Assembly (NCBI GenBank): GCA_014859985.1
Contig: JACZKN010000300.1
Location: 1-17,193, forward strand
Reading direction: 5' to 3'
DNA length: 17,193 nt
Origin: Candidatus Krumholzibacteriia bacterium
Lineage (GTDB): Bacteria; Krumholzibacteriota; Krumholzibacteriia; LZORAL124-64-63
The notes beneath the pieces are model-generated. The model saw nothing but the letters and a program-made list of their open reading frames with translations. It was not told where the DNA came from and did not search any database. This document shows, piece after piece, positions 1 through 8,460 of this stretch. A program made the position numbers and the translations under genes. Each line of letters begins with the position of its first letter. The first letter of the stretch is position 1.

Positions 1-264
1 GTCGTCTCCCGCGGCGACGTGGGCCGCGGGGTGCTCTACACGGTGCAGCCGGACGACGACCCCGCCTGGCGGCAGAACCTGCTGGCGGGCACCGCGGCGC
101 GGGTCTGGATGCTGCGGGAGCTGGAGTGGCTGCAGGAGGCCCTGACGCCGGCCGGGCAGGCGCCCGCGCTGGCCGACGGCGGCGTCCCGGTGGGCGACCT
201 GGTGCAGGCCTGCCCCGACGCCGACTGGGACAACCTCTGGGCCCAGGTCTGGCTGGAGGCCTGA
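1..264 (+). CDS. C-terminal fragment of an unrecognised protein
   Basis: The reading frame is open from the first base of the window and ends at TGA 262-264, giving 87 residues of a protein whose start lies outside. The visible part has no signal peptide, membrane segment or motif I recognise. It is Trp-rich (WRQN, VWML, EWLQ, DWDN, LWAQ, VWLEA) and acidic near its end, which suggests a soluble helical domain. A later in-frame GTG could be read as a start, but the frame continues upstream without a stop, so a truncated gene is more likely. It is convergent with the response regulator gene, with only six bases between the two stop codons. No function is proposed. Confidence 0.6.
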   Translation, partial: VVSRGDVGRGVLYTVQPDDDPAWRQNLLAGTAARVWMLRELEWLQEALTPAGQAPALADGGVPVGDLVQACPDADWDNLWAQVWLEA

Positions 265-270
265 CCCGCT

Positions 271-1629
<1,359 letters not shown>

Positions 1630-1633
1630 GGCG

Positions 1634-2197
1634 TCACTCCTCGGCGGGGTCGGCGCCCCGGCGCATGGTTTCCAGTCGGGCGGCGAGGCGCGCGCCGCAG
1701 TCGCGGCAGAGCCTCGCCTTCTTCCGGTCGATGAAGACTATGTTCACGGACAGGGACATGGCGCAGCCCTGGTCCGTGCAGTGCACGAGCCCGCAGGTGT
1801 GGCCCAGTTCGTGCAGCACCTCCTTGCGCAGGCGCTCCGCGAGCACCGCCGGCGCCGGGGGCAGGCCGTAGAACTCGGGCCGCAGCCGGGCCAGGGAGAC
1901 GATGGCCCCCCGGCCGTCCAGCTGCGCCTGCCCGAAGACGAACGTCAGCATGGGGATGGCCAGGTCCAGCCCGGTCAGCACCAGCAACCGCGTCGCGTCG
2001 GGCGGGCAGAGGTCCAGCGCCGTCGCCAGCACCAGCGAACTGTCGTGCTGGCCGCGCCGGGCGTCGAAGGTCGCGTCCGGCACCGCCAGCGGCGGCAGCG
2101 TGCGGACCTCGAACCCGAAGACGTCCGCGGCCAGGGCCCCCGCCCCGGCGAGGTCGCCTGCCTGCACTCCTGCGGTCGGCAGCAGGCACAGCAGCAT
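1634..2197 (-). CDS. amzA: Archaemetzincin-type zinc metalloprotease
   Basis: This 187-residue protein carries the archaemetzincin signature: HELGH (129-133), G136, H139, C140, C145, M147 (the Met-turn) and a C-x2-C pair at C164/C167. The histidines should bind the catalytic zinc, E130 is the general base, and the four cysteines form the second, structural zinc site that separates archaemetzincins from other metzincins. The length matches stand-alone archaeal AmzA proteins. There is no convincing signal peptide, so it is probably cytoplasmic; the short hydrophobic N-terminus (MLLCLLPTAG) is a core strand in this family. The ATG overlaps the kinase stop by one base (TGATG) and a GGGG-type ribosome-binding site lies inside the kinase gene. 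This start is preferred over longer in-frame extensions, which read antisense-like through the kinase. Substrate is unknown. Its place between a kinase and its regulator suggests a role in, or control by, that pathway. Confidence 0.92.
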   Translation of the reverse strand: MLLCLLPTAGVQAGDLAGAGALAADVFGFEVRTLPPLAVPDATFDARRGQHDSSLVLATALDLCPPDATRLLVLTGLDLAIPMLTFVFGQAQLDGRGAIVSLARLRPEFYGLPPAPAVLAERLRKEVLHELGHTCGLVHCTDQGCAMSLSVNIVFIDRKKARLCRDCGARLAARLETMRRGADPAEE

Positions 2198-3831
2198 CAC
2201 GTCCCCGCGCCGGACCCCGCGGGCCCGGCCGCCGCGGGCGCCGCGAACAGCGCCCCGTCCGGACGCAGGGGCAGGGTCACCGTGAACCGCGTGCCCCGTC
2301 CCAGCGCCGTCTCCACGTCGATCTGGCCCCCGTGGGACTCGACGATGCCGTAGACCACGGCCAGTCCCAGGCCGGTGCCCTGGCCCTCCTGCTTGGTGCT
2401 GAAGAAGGGGTCGTAGAGCTTCTCCAGGTGCTCGGGGGCGATGCCCGAGCCCGTGTCCGCCACCTCCAGCGCCACCGCGTCCCGGCCCGGCACCCGGCGC
2501 GTGCGGACGGTCACCGCGCCCGTCTCCATGGCCTCGGCGCCGTTGATGACCAGGTTGGTCACGATCTGCTGGACCTGTGAGGCGTCGCAGAACACCGGCG
2601 GCAGGTCGCCGGCCAGTTCGGTGCGCGCCTCGACCCCGCCCAGCTCCAGGCGGTGGCGGATGACCGCCAGGGTGCGCAGGATGATCTCGTTCAGGTCGTA
2701 GGCCGCGCGGCACGGCGCCGACTGGCGCGAGAACACCAGCAGGTCGCGCACGATGTGGCCGCAGCGGACGGTCTCGGTGACGATGTGGTCGAGCCAGATC
2801 CTGAACTCGCCCGCGCGCTCCCGGGGCACCCCGTCGGAGGTGATCACCCGCTGCATCAGCTTGCCGAAGTTCACGACTCCGGCCAGCGGGTTGTTGATCT
2901 CGTGGGCCACGCTCGCCGCCAGCTGGCCGAGGGAGGCCAGCCGGTCGTTCTGGATCAGCTTGCGCTCGGTCTCGCGCAGGCGCTGCGTGCGCTCCTCCAC
3001 CTGGCGCTCGAGGGTCTCGGTGAACTCGCGCACCTGCTCGTCGGAGGCGCGCAGGCGCTCCTGCATGACGGCGAAGGAGTGGGCCAGCTCGCCCAGCTCG
3101 TCCTCCGCCTCCACGCGCACCGGCGCCCCGCCGCCGTGCACGCCCACCTGCTGGGTGGCCTCGATCAGGCGCCGCACCGGTTGCTGCACGAAGCGCCGCG
3201 AGAACAGCACCACGAAGAAGAACAGCACGACCACCGAGACCGCCGAGACCAGGAACGACTGGAAGCGCACGCCGGCCACCTGGCGGTCCACCCGGTCCAG
3301 GGGCATGGTCACGTCCACCACGCCCAGCACGTTGATCCCGGCCGGATGGGCGTGGCAGGCGGCGTTGCTGCATGAGGGCTCGTTGTAGATGGGGGTGACC
3401 ATGCCCAGCACCCGGCCACCCTCGGGGCGGCGGAAGATGCGGGTCCGCGTGGGCACGTCCACCTGCACCAGGGGCCGGTCCACGGCGTGGCACATGTCGC
3501 AGGCCTCGGCACCCGTGTCCACGGTGCGGTTGCCGTCGTCCCCCGAGGAGAACATGATGCGCCCGGTCTTGTTGAAGATCCGCACCTTCTCGATGCTCTC
3601 CTGGCGGCCGACGTTGTTCATCATCTCGTAGACCCGCTCGCGGCGGTCCTCGAGCATGGCGTGCCAGGTGGTGCTGACGATGGTCTGGGAGAGGAGGTCG
3701 GCGCTGAGGGTCATCTCCTGCAGGAGCTGGCGCTCCTGGGAGCGGATGTTGAACACGGCGAACACGCCCTCGACGACGATGACCATCAGCGTGAGGTACA
3801 GGATCAGCTTCCGCGCGATGCCCCTGGGCAT
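2197..3831 (-). CDS. Membrane sensor histidine kinase with periplasmic c-type heme motifs
   Basis: A 544-residue kinase in this order: TM1 (about 8-28), an extracytoplasmic sensor domain (29-190), TM2 (about 191-211), HAMP (about 205-262), a coiled coil, HisKA with phospho-acceptor H310 in AHEINNP, and an HATPase domain with N430, the G1 box DTGSG (459-463) and the G2 box GQGTGLG (483-489). The sensor has CDMCH (111-115), a classic CxxCH heme-c site, and C154-x4-C159-H160, a CX4CH heme site, so it probably binds two covalent hemes and senses redox state or a gas or other small ligand. I chose ATG 3831, which follows a GGGGGG ribosome-binding tract and directly precedes the basic residues before TM1; the frame could extend to 3921 but would overlap the promoter. 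The stop overlaps the protease ATG by one base. The phosphotransfer partner is the NtrC-type regulator downstream. Confidence 0.95.
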   Translation of the reverse strand: MPRGIARKLILYLTLMVIVVEGVFAVFNIRSQERQLLQEMTLSADLLSQTIVSTTWHAMLEDRRERVYEMMNNVGRQESIEKVRIFNKTGRIMFSSGDDGNRTVDTGAEACDMCHAVDRPLVQVDVPTRTRIFRRPEGGRVLGMVTPIYNEPSCSNAACHAHPAGINVLGVVDVTMPLDRVDRQVAGVRFQSFLVSAVSVVVLFFFVVLFSRRFVQQPVRRLIEATQQVGVHGGGAPVRVEAEDELGELAHSFAVMQERLRASDEQVREFTETLERQVEERTQRLRETERKLIQNDRLASLGQLAASVAHEINNPLAGVVNFGKLMQRVITSDGVPRERAGEFRIWLDHIVTETVRCGHIVRDLLVFSRQSAPCRAAYDLNEIILRTLAVIRHRLELGGVEARTELAGDLPPVFCDASQVQQIVTNLVINGAEAMETGAVTVRTRRVPGRDAVALEVADTGSGIAPEHLEKLYDPFFSTKQEGQGTGLGLAVVYGIVESHGGQIDVETALGRGTRFTVTLPLRPDGALFAAPAAAGPAGSGAGT

Positions 3832-3898
3832 GTCGACCCCCCGGGCGAAGGACGGCGGGCCCCGCTTCCCGGAGCGGAAACGCGCCCGACACACCCCA

Positions 3899-3926
3899 AA
3901 CGTAGGCGCCGCCGCAACCAAGTCAA
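3899..3926 (-). promoter_or_regulatory. Candidate sigma-70 promoter for the kinase-protease-regulator operon
   Basis: On the minus strand a -35 TTGACT (3926-3921) and a -10-like TACGTT (3904-3899) are 16 bases apart, in the 146-base gap between the RlpA-like gene and the kinase start. An AT-richer stretch (about 3927-3950) immediately upstream stands out against the GC-rich surroundings and could act as an UP element. The -10 is weak (three of six), so the exact site is uncertain. Confidence 0.4.
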
Positions 3927-3977
3927 ATTGTTATGGATTACCGTTTCACGGAGTTGCCAAGGGGAGTCGGCCACCCC

Positions 3978-4385
3978 TCATTCCAGCACCTGCAGGCGCA
4001 CCGGGACCAGCCCGGCGGCGACGAAATCCAGCTCCCGCGCCGCCCGCCGGGAGACGTCGACGACGCGGCCCGCGACGAAGGGGCCGCGGTCGTTGACCCG
4101 CAGGGTGACCGCCCGGCCGTCGTCCAGGCGGGTCACGCGGATGCGGGTGCCGAAGGGCAGGTTGCGATGGGCGGCGGTCAGGGCGTTCTCGTCGTAGATC
4201 TCGCCGCTGGCGGTGGGGCGGCCGTGGTACCGGGAGGCGTAGTAGGAGGCCAGGCCGGTCTGCACCGCGGTGTCCCGGCCCACCTCGGCGTGGGCGCCGG
4301 GGCCGGGGCCGGAACCGGCGCAGCCCGCGCAGGCGGCAAGGGCGGCGGCCGCAGCCAGGGCCAGGGTGCGGCGGACGGCGTTCAC
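3978..4385 (-). CDS. rlpA: RlpA-like septal ring/lytic transglycosylase lipoprotein
   Basis: A short (135-residue) RlpA double-psi beta-barrel protein. It starts with a lipoprotein signal peptide (basic N-terminus, Ala/Leu-rich core) with a lipobox LAAC ending at C19; C22 is an alternative. The barrel domain begins at GLASYYA (44-50) and contains SGE with E62, AAHRNLPFGT (71-80) and NDRGPF with D99, matching the catalytic Glu and Asp known from Pseudomonas RlpA, which cleaves glycan strands lacking stem peptides. It lacks the C-terminal SPOR domain of longer RlpA proteins, so recruitment to the septum by denuded glycan is not expected through that route. The start is GTG 4385 behind a GGGAGAGG ribosome-binding site. 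It lies 64 bases after the alpha/beta hydrolase gene and may be co-transcribed with it. Confidence 0.93.
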   Translation of the reverse strand: MNAVRRTLALAAAAALAACAGCAGSGPGPGAHAEVGRDTAVQTGLASYYASRYHGRPTASGEIYDENALTAAHRNLPFGTRIRVTRLDDGRAVTLRVNDRGPFVAGRVVDVSRRAARELDFVAAGLVPVRLQVLE

Positions 4386-4449
4386 GGGCCTCTCCCTTTC
4401 GGCACGGGTGCGGCGGTTCGGGCGCAGCCGTAGCAGGATCCGGGCCCGC

Positions 4450-5250
4450 TCAGCCCGCGCAGCGGTCCAGGAACGCCAACAGCTTGCGGTTGAAGAAGTC
4501 GGGGTTCTCCACGCTGCTGAGGTGCCCCGCCCCCGGCACGATGTGCAGCTCCGCCTGCGGGATGAGCCCGTGCATCGCGCACGAGGCGTCCGGGGGCGTC
4601 ACCTCGTCGTGCTCCCCCACCATGATCAGGGTGGGCACGGCGATCCGCGCCAGCGACTCCGTGGTGTCGGTGCGTCCGGCCAGGGCGAGCAGGGTTCCGG
4701 CGATGGCCAGCGGCTCGGTCCCGGCGATGATCAGCCGGATGGCCTCGACCGCCTCCGGCCGCGCCGCGAACGTCCCCGGAGCGAACACGGCCTTGACGAA
4801 GCCGTCGGCGAAGGCCGCCGCCCCGTCGCGCTTGACCGCCGCGGCCCCGGCGGCGCGCTTGAGCTTCGCCTCGTTCCCGTCCGCCTCGCTGCGGGTGTCG
4901 CAAAGAGCGAGGCCCCGGCAGCGCCCCGGCGCGCGCTCCACCGCCCGCAGCGCGACGTAGCCGCCCATGGACAGCCCCACCAACACCGCCCTGGCGATGC
5001 CCAGGTGGTCCAGCAGGGCCAGCAGGTCGTCCACGTGGCCCTCGACCGTGTACTGCCCGTCGCCGACGCCGCTGCGGCCGTGGCCGCGCAGGTCGTAGGC
5101 GACCGCGCGGTGCCGCGCCGCCACCGCGTCCAGCTGCGGCGCCCACATGGCGTGGCTGAACGGGAAGCCGTGGATGAACACGACGGGCAGCGCCGTGACT
5201 GCGCCCTGCTCGACGTAGTGGATGGTCACGCCGTTGATCAACGTCTGCAT
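4450..5250 (-). CDS. Alpha/beta-fold hydrolase (3-oxoadipate enol-lactonase-like)
   Basis: A 266-residue cytosolic hydrolase with a complete catalytic triad: S94 in the nucleophile elbow GLSMGG, D215 in GEHDEVTP and H243 in GAGH. The oxyanion-hole HGFP is at 27-30 and the conserved DLRGHGRS stretch at 53-60. The overall pattern matches the PcaD/enol-lactonase branch of alpha/beta hydrolases, but esterases and other lactonases share it, and no catechol-pathway genes are nearby, so the substrate is open. The start chosen is ATG 5250, with GGAGG about six bases upstream; an upstream in-frame ATG (5319) would add a low-complexity basic stretch and overlap the region before the divergent gene. It is divergent from the ATP-grasp gene, with 155 bases between the two starts. 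Confidence 0.9.
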   Translation of the reverse strand: MQTLINGVTIHYVEQGAVTALPVVFIHGFPFSHAMWAPQLDAVAARHRAVAYDLRGHGRSGVGDGQYTVEGHVDDLLALLDHLGIARAVLVGLSMGGYVALRAVERAPGRCRGLALCDTRSEADGNEAKLKRAAGAAAVKRDGAAAFADGFVKAVFAPGTFAARPEAVEAIRLIIAGTEPLAIAGTLLALAGRTDTTESLARIAVPTLIMVGEHDEVTPPDASCAMHGLIPQAELHIVPGAGHLSSVENPDFFNRKLLAFLDRCAG

Positions 5251-5345
5251 CGCTTCCTCCCTCTTCGCGTGCGCGCCGGACCTCCCTGCCACCTTAGGTG
5301 CACGCGCGGGCGGCAGCAACCTGCGCCCGCCGCTGCGATACGCGC

Positions 5346-5375
5346 TTTCCCTATGACTCGCCCCGTGTATATAAT
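5346..5375 (+). promoter_or_regulatory. Candidate promoter with consensus -10 for the ATP-grasp gene
   Basis: A perfect TATAAT lies at 5370-5375, 30 bases before the ATG at 5406. The -35 region (TTTCCC, 5346-5351, 18-base spacer) is poor, so activity would depend mainly on the -10. The AT-rich patch is striking in this GC-rich context. Confidence 0.5.
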
Positions 5376-5405
5376 CCGCGACGAGGTACGAGGCCGACCA
5401 TCGCC

Positions 5406-6425
5406 ATGAAAGCGGATACCACCGTGCGCATCTGCCTGCTCACGCCCCAGGACCTGGACGCCGATCCCTTCCCCGACAACGATTGGCCCAACGATCCGCG
5501 ACCCTACATCCCCGAGGCGGCGTGGCACGTGGCGACCCTCGAGAAGGCCACGGCGGCGCGCGACGTGGCCAGGCTGATCAGGCAGGGCGGCTTCGACCTC
5601 TTCTTCAACCTCTGCTCGGGCGCCGCCGACGAGGACATGCCGGGCATCGAGGTGGCGCGCGTGCTGGAACGCCACGACGTGCCCTTCGCCGGCCCCAGCG
5701 TCTCGTTCCACGAGCCGACGCGGGCCCGCATGAAACGGGCCTGCCGTGCCGCCGGCATCCCCACGCCGGCCCACCTGTTCATCCGCGACGAGGCGGGCAT
5801 CGCGCGCGCCGCGGCCCGCCTGCGCTTCCCGCTGATCGTCAAGCACCACAGCAGCTACGCCAGCATCTCCCTGAGCCGTTCGTCGCGGGTTTGCTCCCCG
5901 GCCGGCCTCTACCGCCAGGCGCGCAAGATCCTCGCCCGCCACGGCGCCGCCCTGGTGGAGGAGTTCGTCGAGGGCACCGAGTGCACGGTGCTGGTGGCCG
6001 AGAATCCCCAGGCCGGGGCCGCACCGACCACCTACACGCCCATCCAGTACCGCTTCCCCCCGGGCGAGACCTTCAAGCACGAGAACCTCAAGTGGGTGGA
6101 CTACGCGGGGCTGGACGCCCACCCGGTGGAGGACCCCCTGCTGGCGGCGCGGCTGCGCGGCATCTCCGCGCGCTTTTTCACCGCCGTCGGCGGCAACAGC
6201 TTCGCGCGCTGCGACATCCGCGTCGACCGCGACGGCACGCCCTGGATGCTGGAGATCAATCCCAACTGCGGCGTCTACTACCCGCCCAGCGCCCCCGGCA
6301 GCGCCGACCTCTGCCTGGTCCACGACCCGGCCGGCCACGAGGGGTTCACCCGCCAGCTGGTGGAGGCTGCCGTGCGGCGCCATGCGCGCCGCCGGCGCGG
6401 GCGTCGGGGCAGCGACGCCGCCTGA
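5406..6425 (+). CDS. ATP-grasp enzyme, D-alanine-D-alanine ligase-like
   Basis: This 339-residue protein resembles the Ddl branch of ATP-grasp ligases, which join a carboxylate to an amine or thiol through an acyl-phosphate. The N-terminal domain (1-100) includes a GGFDLFFNLCSG stretch like the Ddl substrate loop. The ATP-binding part has K146 (LIVKHH), a Ser-rich flexible loop (149-160) and EEFVEG (185-190). The metal-binding end has D270 (RCDIRVDRDG) and EINPN (283-287). Normal Ddl proteins read EINTxPG; here it is EINPNCG, as in divergent homologues. The C-terminus is a short Arg-rich tail (324-334). No murein or peptide-synthesis genes adjoin it, so the substrates cannot be named. ATG 5406 was chosen over an in-frame ATG at 5298 because the consensus -10 lies between them; GAGG at about 5390 is a distant ribosome-binding candidate. 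Confidence 0.82.
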   Translation: MKADTTVRICLLTPQDLDADPFPDNDWPNDPRPYIPEAAWHVATLEKATAARDVARLIRQGGFDLFFNLCSGAADEDMPGIEVARVLERHDVPFAGPSVSFHEPTRARMKRACRAAGIPTPAHLFIRDEAGIARAAARLRFPLIVKHHSSYASISLSRSSRVCSPAGLYRQARKILARHGAALVEEFVEGTECTVLVAENPQAGAAPTTYTPIQYRFPPGETFKHENLKWVDYAGLDAHPVEDPLLAARLRGISARFFTAVGGNSFARCDIRVDRDGTPWMLEINPNCGVYYPPSAPGSADLCLVHDPAGHEGFTRQLVEAAVRRHARRRRGRRGSDAA

Positions 6426-6450
6426 CGGGCCCGGCTCCGCGCCGAACCGG

Positions 6451-6477
6451 TCAAGTCCCTGCCGATCCTGACGATAA
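6451..6477 (+). promoter_or_regulatory. Sigma-28 (FliA)-like promoter
   Basis: TCAAGTCC (6451-6458), exactly 11 bases, then GACGATAA (6470-6477) closely resembles the FliA consensus TAAAGTTT-N11-GCCGATAA: seven of eight in the -10 half, five of eight in the -35 half, and the exact spacing. It sits 77 bases before the GTG of the cyclic-nucleotide-binding gene. A sigma-70 reading through GATAAT (6473-6478) is also possible but lacks a -35. Confidence 0.45.
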
Positions 6478-6554
6478 TCCCACGGCTACCGCCGCCCGGT
6501 CCCGGCGGCGCACCGCTGCGCACGCATCATCGCCCCGACCCGGAGGAGCCAGCC

Positions 6555-7586
6555 GTGCTCGACGCCGCGCTCAAATCCAAGGCCGACATGGAGATAAGTG
6601 AGATCCTGCGCACCGTCGACCTGTTCGACGGCCTCGACGTCGGGCAGGTGCGCGCCTTCGCCGAGGCCGGCGAGATCCGCGTCCTCGAGCGCGGCGAGCT
6701 GCTCTTCCGCCGGGGCGAACCCTCGGACCGCATCTTCCTGCTCATGGACGGCGCCATCGAGATCATCCGGGCCACGGCCGACCAGCCTACTCCGGTACCG
6801 GTGGCGTACATCACGCCCGGTGAGCTGGTCGGCGACATGGCCCTGCTCACCGGCACGCCCCGCGGCTCGGACGCCCGCATCCCCGAAGTGGCGATGATCT
6901 GGGAGCTGACCAGCGAGCGGTTCGACCGGATCGCCGAGCGCATTCCCGGCTACGGCATGCGCCTGGCGCGGATGTTCGCCCGCCGCATGCAGGACCTGAT
7001 CACGCACATGCGCCGCCAGTCCAGGCGCAAGGAACTGACCGGCAAGCTGCGCCATTTCGACATGCCGACGGTGGTGCAGACCCTGATCAACGCCAAGCAG
7101 AACGGCCTGCTGTCCTTCATGGACGACGAGGGCAAGACCTTCGCCGAGGTGATGCTGGCCAACGGCGCCATCGACCGGGCCTGGTGCGGTCCGCTGCACG
7201 GCGAGGAGGCCTTCACCGAGATCTTCCTGCTGCGCGACGAGGGCGAGTTCATCTTCCGTTCCACCGACACCCTCGATCCCGAGGCCATCAGCCCCGTGGC
7301 CATCGAGGCGCCGGCCATGCACGTCCTGATGGAGGCGATGCGCCGCTCCGACGAGCTGACGAAGCTGCGCGGGGAGATGCCGGACCTCAAGCGGAGTTTC
7401 GAGGCCGTCACCACCGCGCTGTCCTGGAGCGACCCGGCCGACACGGACGTGGCCCAGGCGGTGCTGCGCCTGCTGCGCTCGCCGCGCCAGCTCGACGGCC
7501 TCAACGAACTCGTGCCCTGCTCGACCTACACCCTCTGCCGGGTGGCCAAGATCCTCATCGACACGAGGCAGGTGGCCGCGGTCTAG
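6555..7586 (+). CDS. Cyclic-nucleotide-binding domain plus DUF4388 (PatA-like) protein
   Basis: A 343-residue cytosolic regulator. Residues about 21-150 form a Crp/cAMP-kinase-type cyclic nucleotide-binding fold, with RGELLFRRGEPSDRIFLL typical of the beta-roll and the phosphate-binding cassette GDMALLTGTPR (93-103). R103 is the phosphate-contacting Arg; the usual Glu of GE(L/F)ALL is Asp (D94), so binding may be weakened or altered. Residues about 160-260 match DUF4388/PatA N-terminal domains (TGKLRHFDMPTVVQTL, QNGLLSF, GEEAFTEIF). The last 80 residues are helical and end with a section of the same kind. There is no DNA-binding helix-turn-helix, so it is more likely a signalling adaptor than a Crp transcription factor. 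The GTG start is set by GGAGGA seven bases upstream. Its stop codon overlaps that of the convergent exonuclease gene. Confidence 0.9.
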   Translation: MLDAALKSKADMEISEILRTVDLFDGLDVGQVRAFAEAGEIRVLERGELLFRRGEPSDRIFLLMDGAIEIIRATADQPTPVPVAYITPGELVGDMALLTGTPRGSDARIPEVAMIWELTSERFDRIAERIPGYGMRLARMFARRMQDLITHMRRQSRRKELTGKLRHFDMPTVVQTLINAKQNGLLSFMDDEGKTFAEVMLANGAIDRAWCGPLHGEEAFTEIFLLRDEGEFIFRSTDTLDPEAISPVAIEAPAMHVLMEAMRRSDELTKLRGEMPDLKRSFEAVTTALSWSDPADTDVAQAVLRLLRSPRQLDGLNELVPCSTYTLCRVAKILIDTRQVAAV

Positions 7587-8455
7587 CGGCGCGGCACCCG
7601 CAGCGCCGCGCGGCCCAGCCCCCAGCGGGAGGCGAAGGCGTCCAGGGGCCCGGATTCCGCCCCCCGGTAGCGCAGGTCCTCCGGCGCGCACACGCAGGGC
7701 GCCCCGCGGTCCAGCTGCACCAGACGGCGGCTCAGCAGGGCGTCTTCCCTGCCGGCCGCGAGCTTGTCCCGCAGCCCCCGGGCCCCCCGCAGCGGCAGCA
7801 GCGCCACCCGGTCCAGGCCGGCGTAGATGGCGTCCAGGTCGCCGAACTCCGCCAGCAGCGCCGCAGCCGCTTTCGGTCCCACCCCGCGCACGCCGGGGAC
7901 GTTGTCCACCGCGTCGCCGGTCAAAGCCAGCAGATCCGCCACCTGCGAGGCCCTGACGCCCAGGCGCGCCGGCACGCCGGCCTCGTCCCACCACTCGTCC
8001 TTCGCCAGGTTCCAGATGCGCACGCCCGGGCCCAGCAGCTGGGCCAGGTCCTTGTCCCCCGTGACGATCACCACCTCGCAGCCGTCCTTGCGCAGGCGGT
8101 CGGTGAGGGTGGCGATCAGGTCGTCGGCCTCCCAGCCGGGCTGCATCGCCGTGGCGATGCCCAGGCGCGCGACCAGCTCGCGGCAGAGGTCGAACTGGGG
8201 CACCAGGTCCGGCGGCGGCGCGCCGCGGTTGGCCTTGTAGGCGGGGTAGAGGTCGTTGCGGAAGGTGCGCGCACCGGCGTCGAAGCAGCAGACCAGCAGT
8301 TCCGGCCGGTGGTCGGCCAGGAACTTCTGCAGGGTCAGGCCCAGGCCGAAGACGGCGTTGATCGGCGTGCCGTCGGGCGCGGCCATGGGCCGCATGGCGT
8401 AGTAGCTGCGGAACACGTAGGCCATGCCGTCGACCAGGTAGGCGGTGGGGGCCAC
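7583..8455 (-). CDS. Stand-alone 5'-3' exonuclease (Pol I N-terminal/FEN-like)
   Basis: A 290-residue member of the PIN-like 5'-nuclease family that removes flaps or RNA primers during replication and repair. Visible metal ligands and motifs are YLVDG (D9), CFDAG (D59), YKANR (73-77), WEADD (E109, D111, D112), VTGDKD (D134, D136) and the helix-hairpin-helix region TGDAVDNVPGVRGVGPKAA (179-197; D181, D184). There is no polymerase domain, as in other free-standing 5' nucleases. The ORF is open further upstream but only through the antisense frame of its neighbour. The start taken is GTG 8455, five bases after the selenoprotein stop with GGGAG upstream, because the essential YLVDG strand precedes the first ATG (8425). 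It is the second gene of a two-gene operon and shares a CTAG at its stop with the convergent gene. Confidence 0.9.
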   Translation of the reverse strand: MAPTAYLVDGMAYVFRSYYAMRPMAAPDGTPINAVFGLGLTLQKFLADHRPELLVCCFDAGARTFRNDLYPAYKANRGAPPPDLVPQFDLCRELVARLGIATAMQPGWEADDLIATLTDRLRKDGCEVVIVTGDKDLAQLLGPGVRIWNLAKDEWWDEAGVPARLGVRASQVADLLALTGDAVDNVPGVRGVGPKAAAALLAEFGDLDAIYAGLDRVALLPLRGARGLRDKLAAGREDALLSRRLVQLDRGAPCVCAPEDLRYRGAESGPLDAFASRWGLGRAALRVPRR

Positions 8456-8460
8456 GGCGC

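Noticed and set aside
1634..3892. A 752-residue open frame on the minus strand
   Set aside because: Only its last 187 codons are real (archaemetzincin). The rest is a low-complexity Arg/Gly/Ala-rich shadow of the kinase in another frame.
3832..3921. A 30-residue N-terminal extension of the sensor kinase
   Set aside because: It would place the start in the promoter region, and the ATG at 3831 has a strong ribosome-binding site just before the first membrane helix.
3927..3977. A weak AGGGG/CCCCT hairpin after the RlpA-like gene as terminator
   Set aside because: The stem is only five pairs with a nine-base loop and no T-run, so it is not distinguishable from chance in this GC-rich DNA.
5520..5540. 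TGGCACG stretch resembling half of a sigma-54 promoter
   Set aside because: It lies inside the ATP-grasp coding sequence and lacks the TTGC half at the right spacing.
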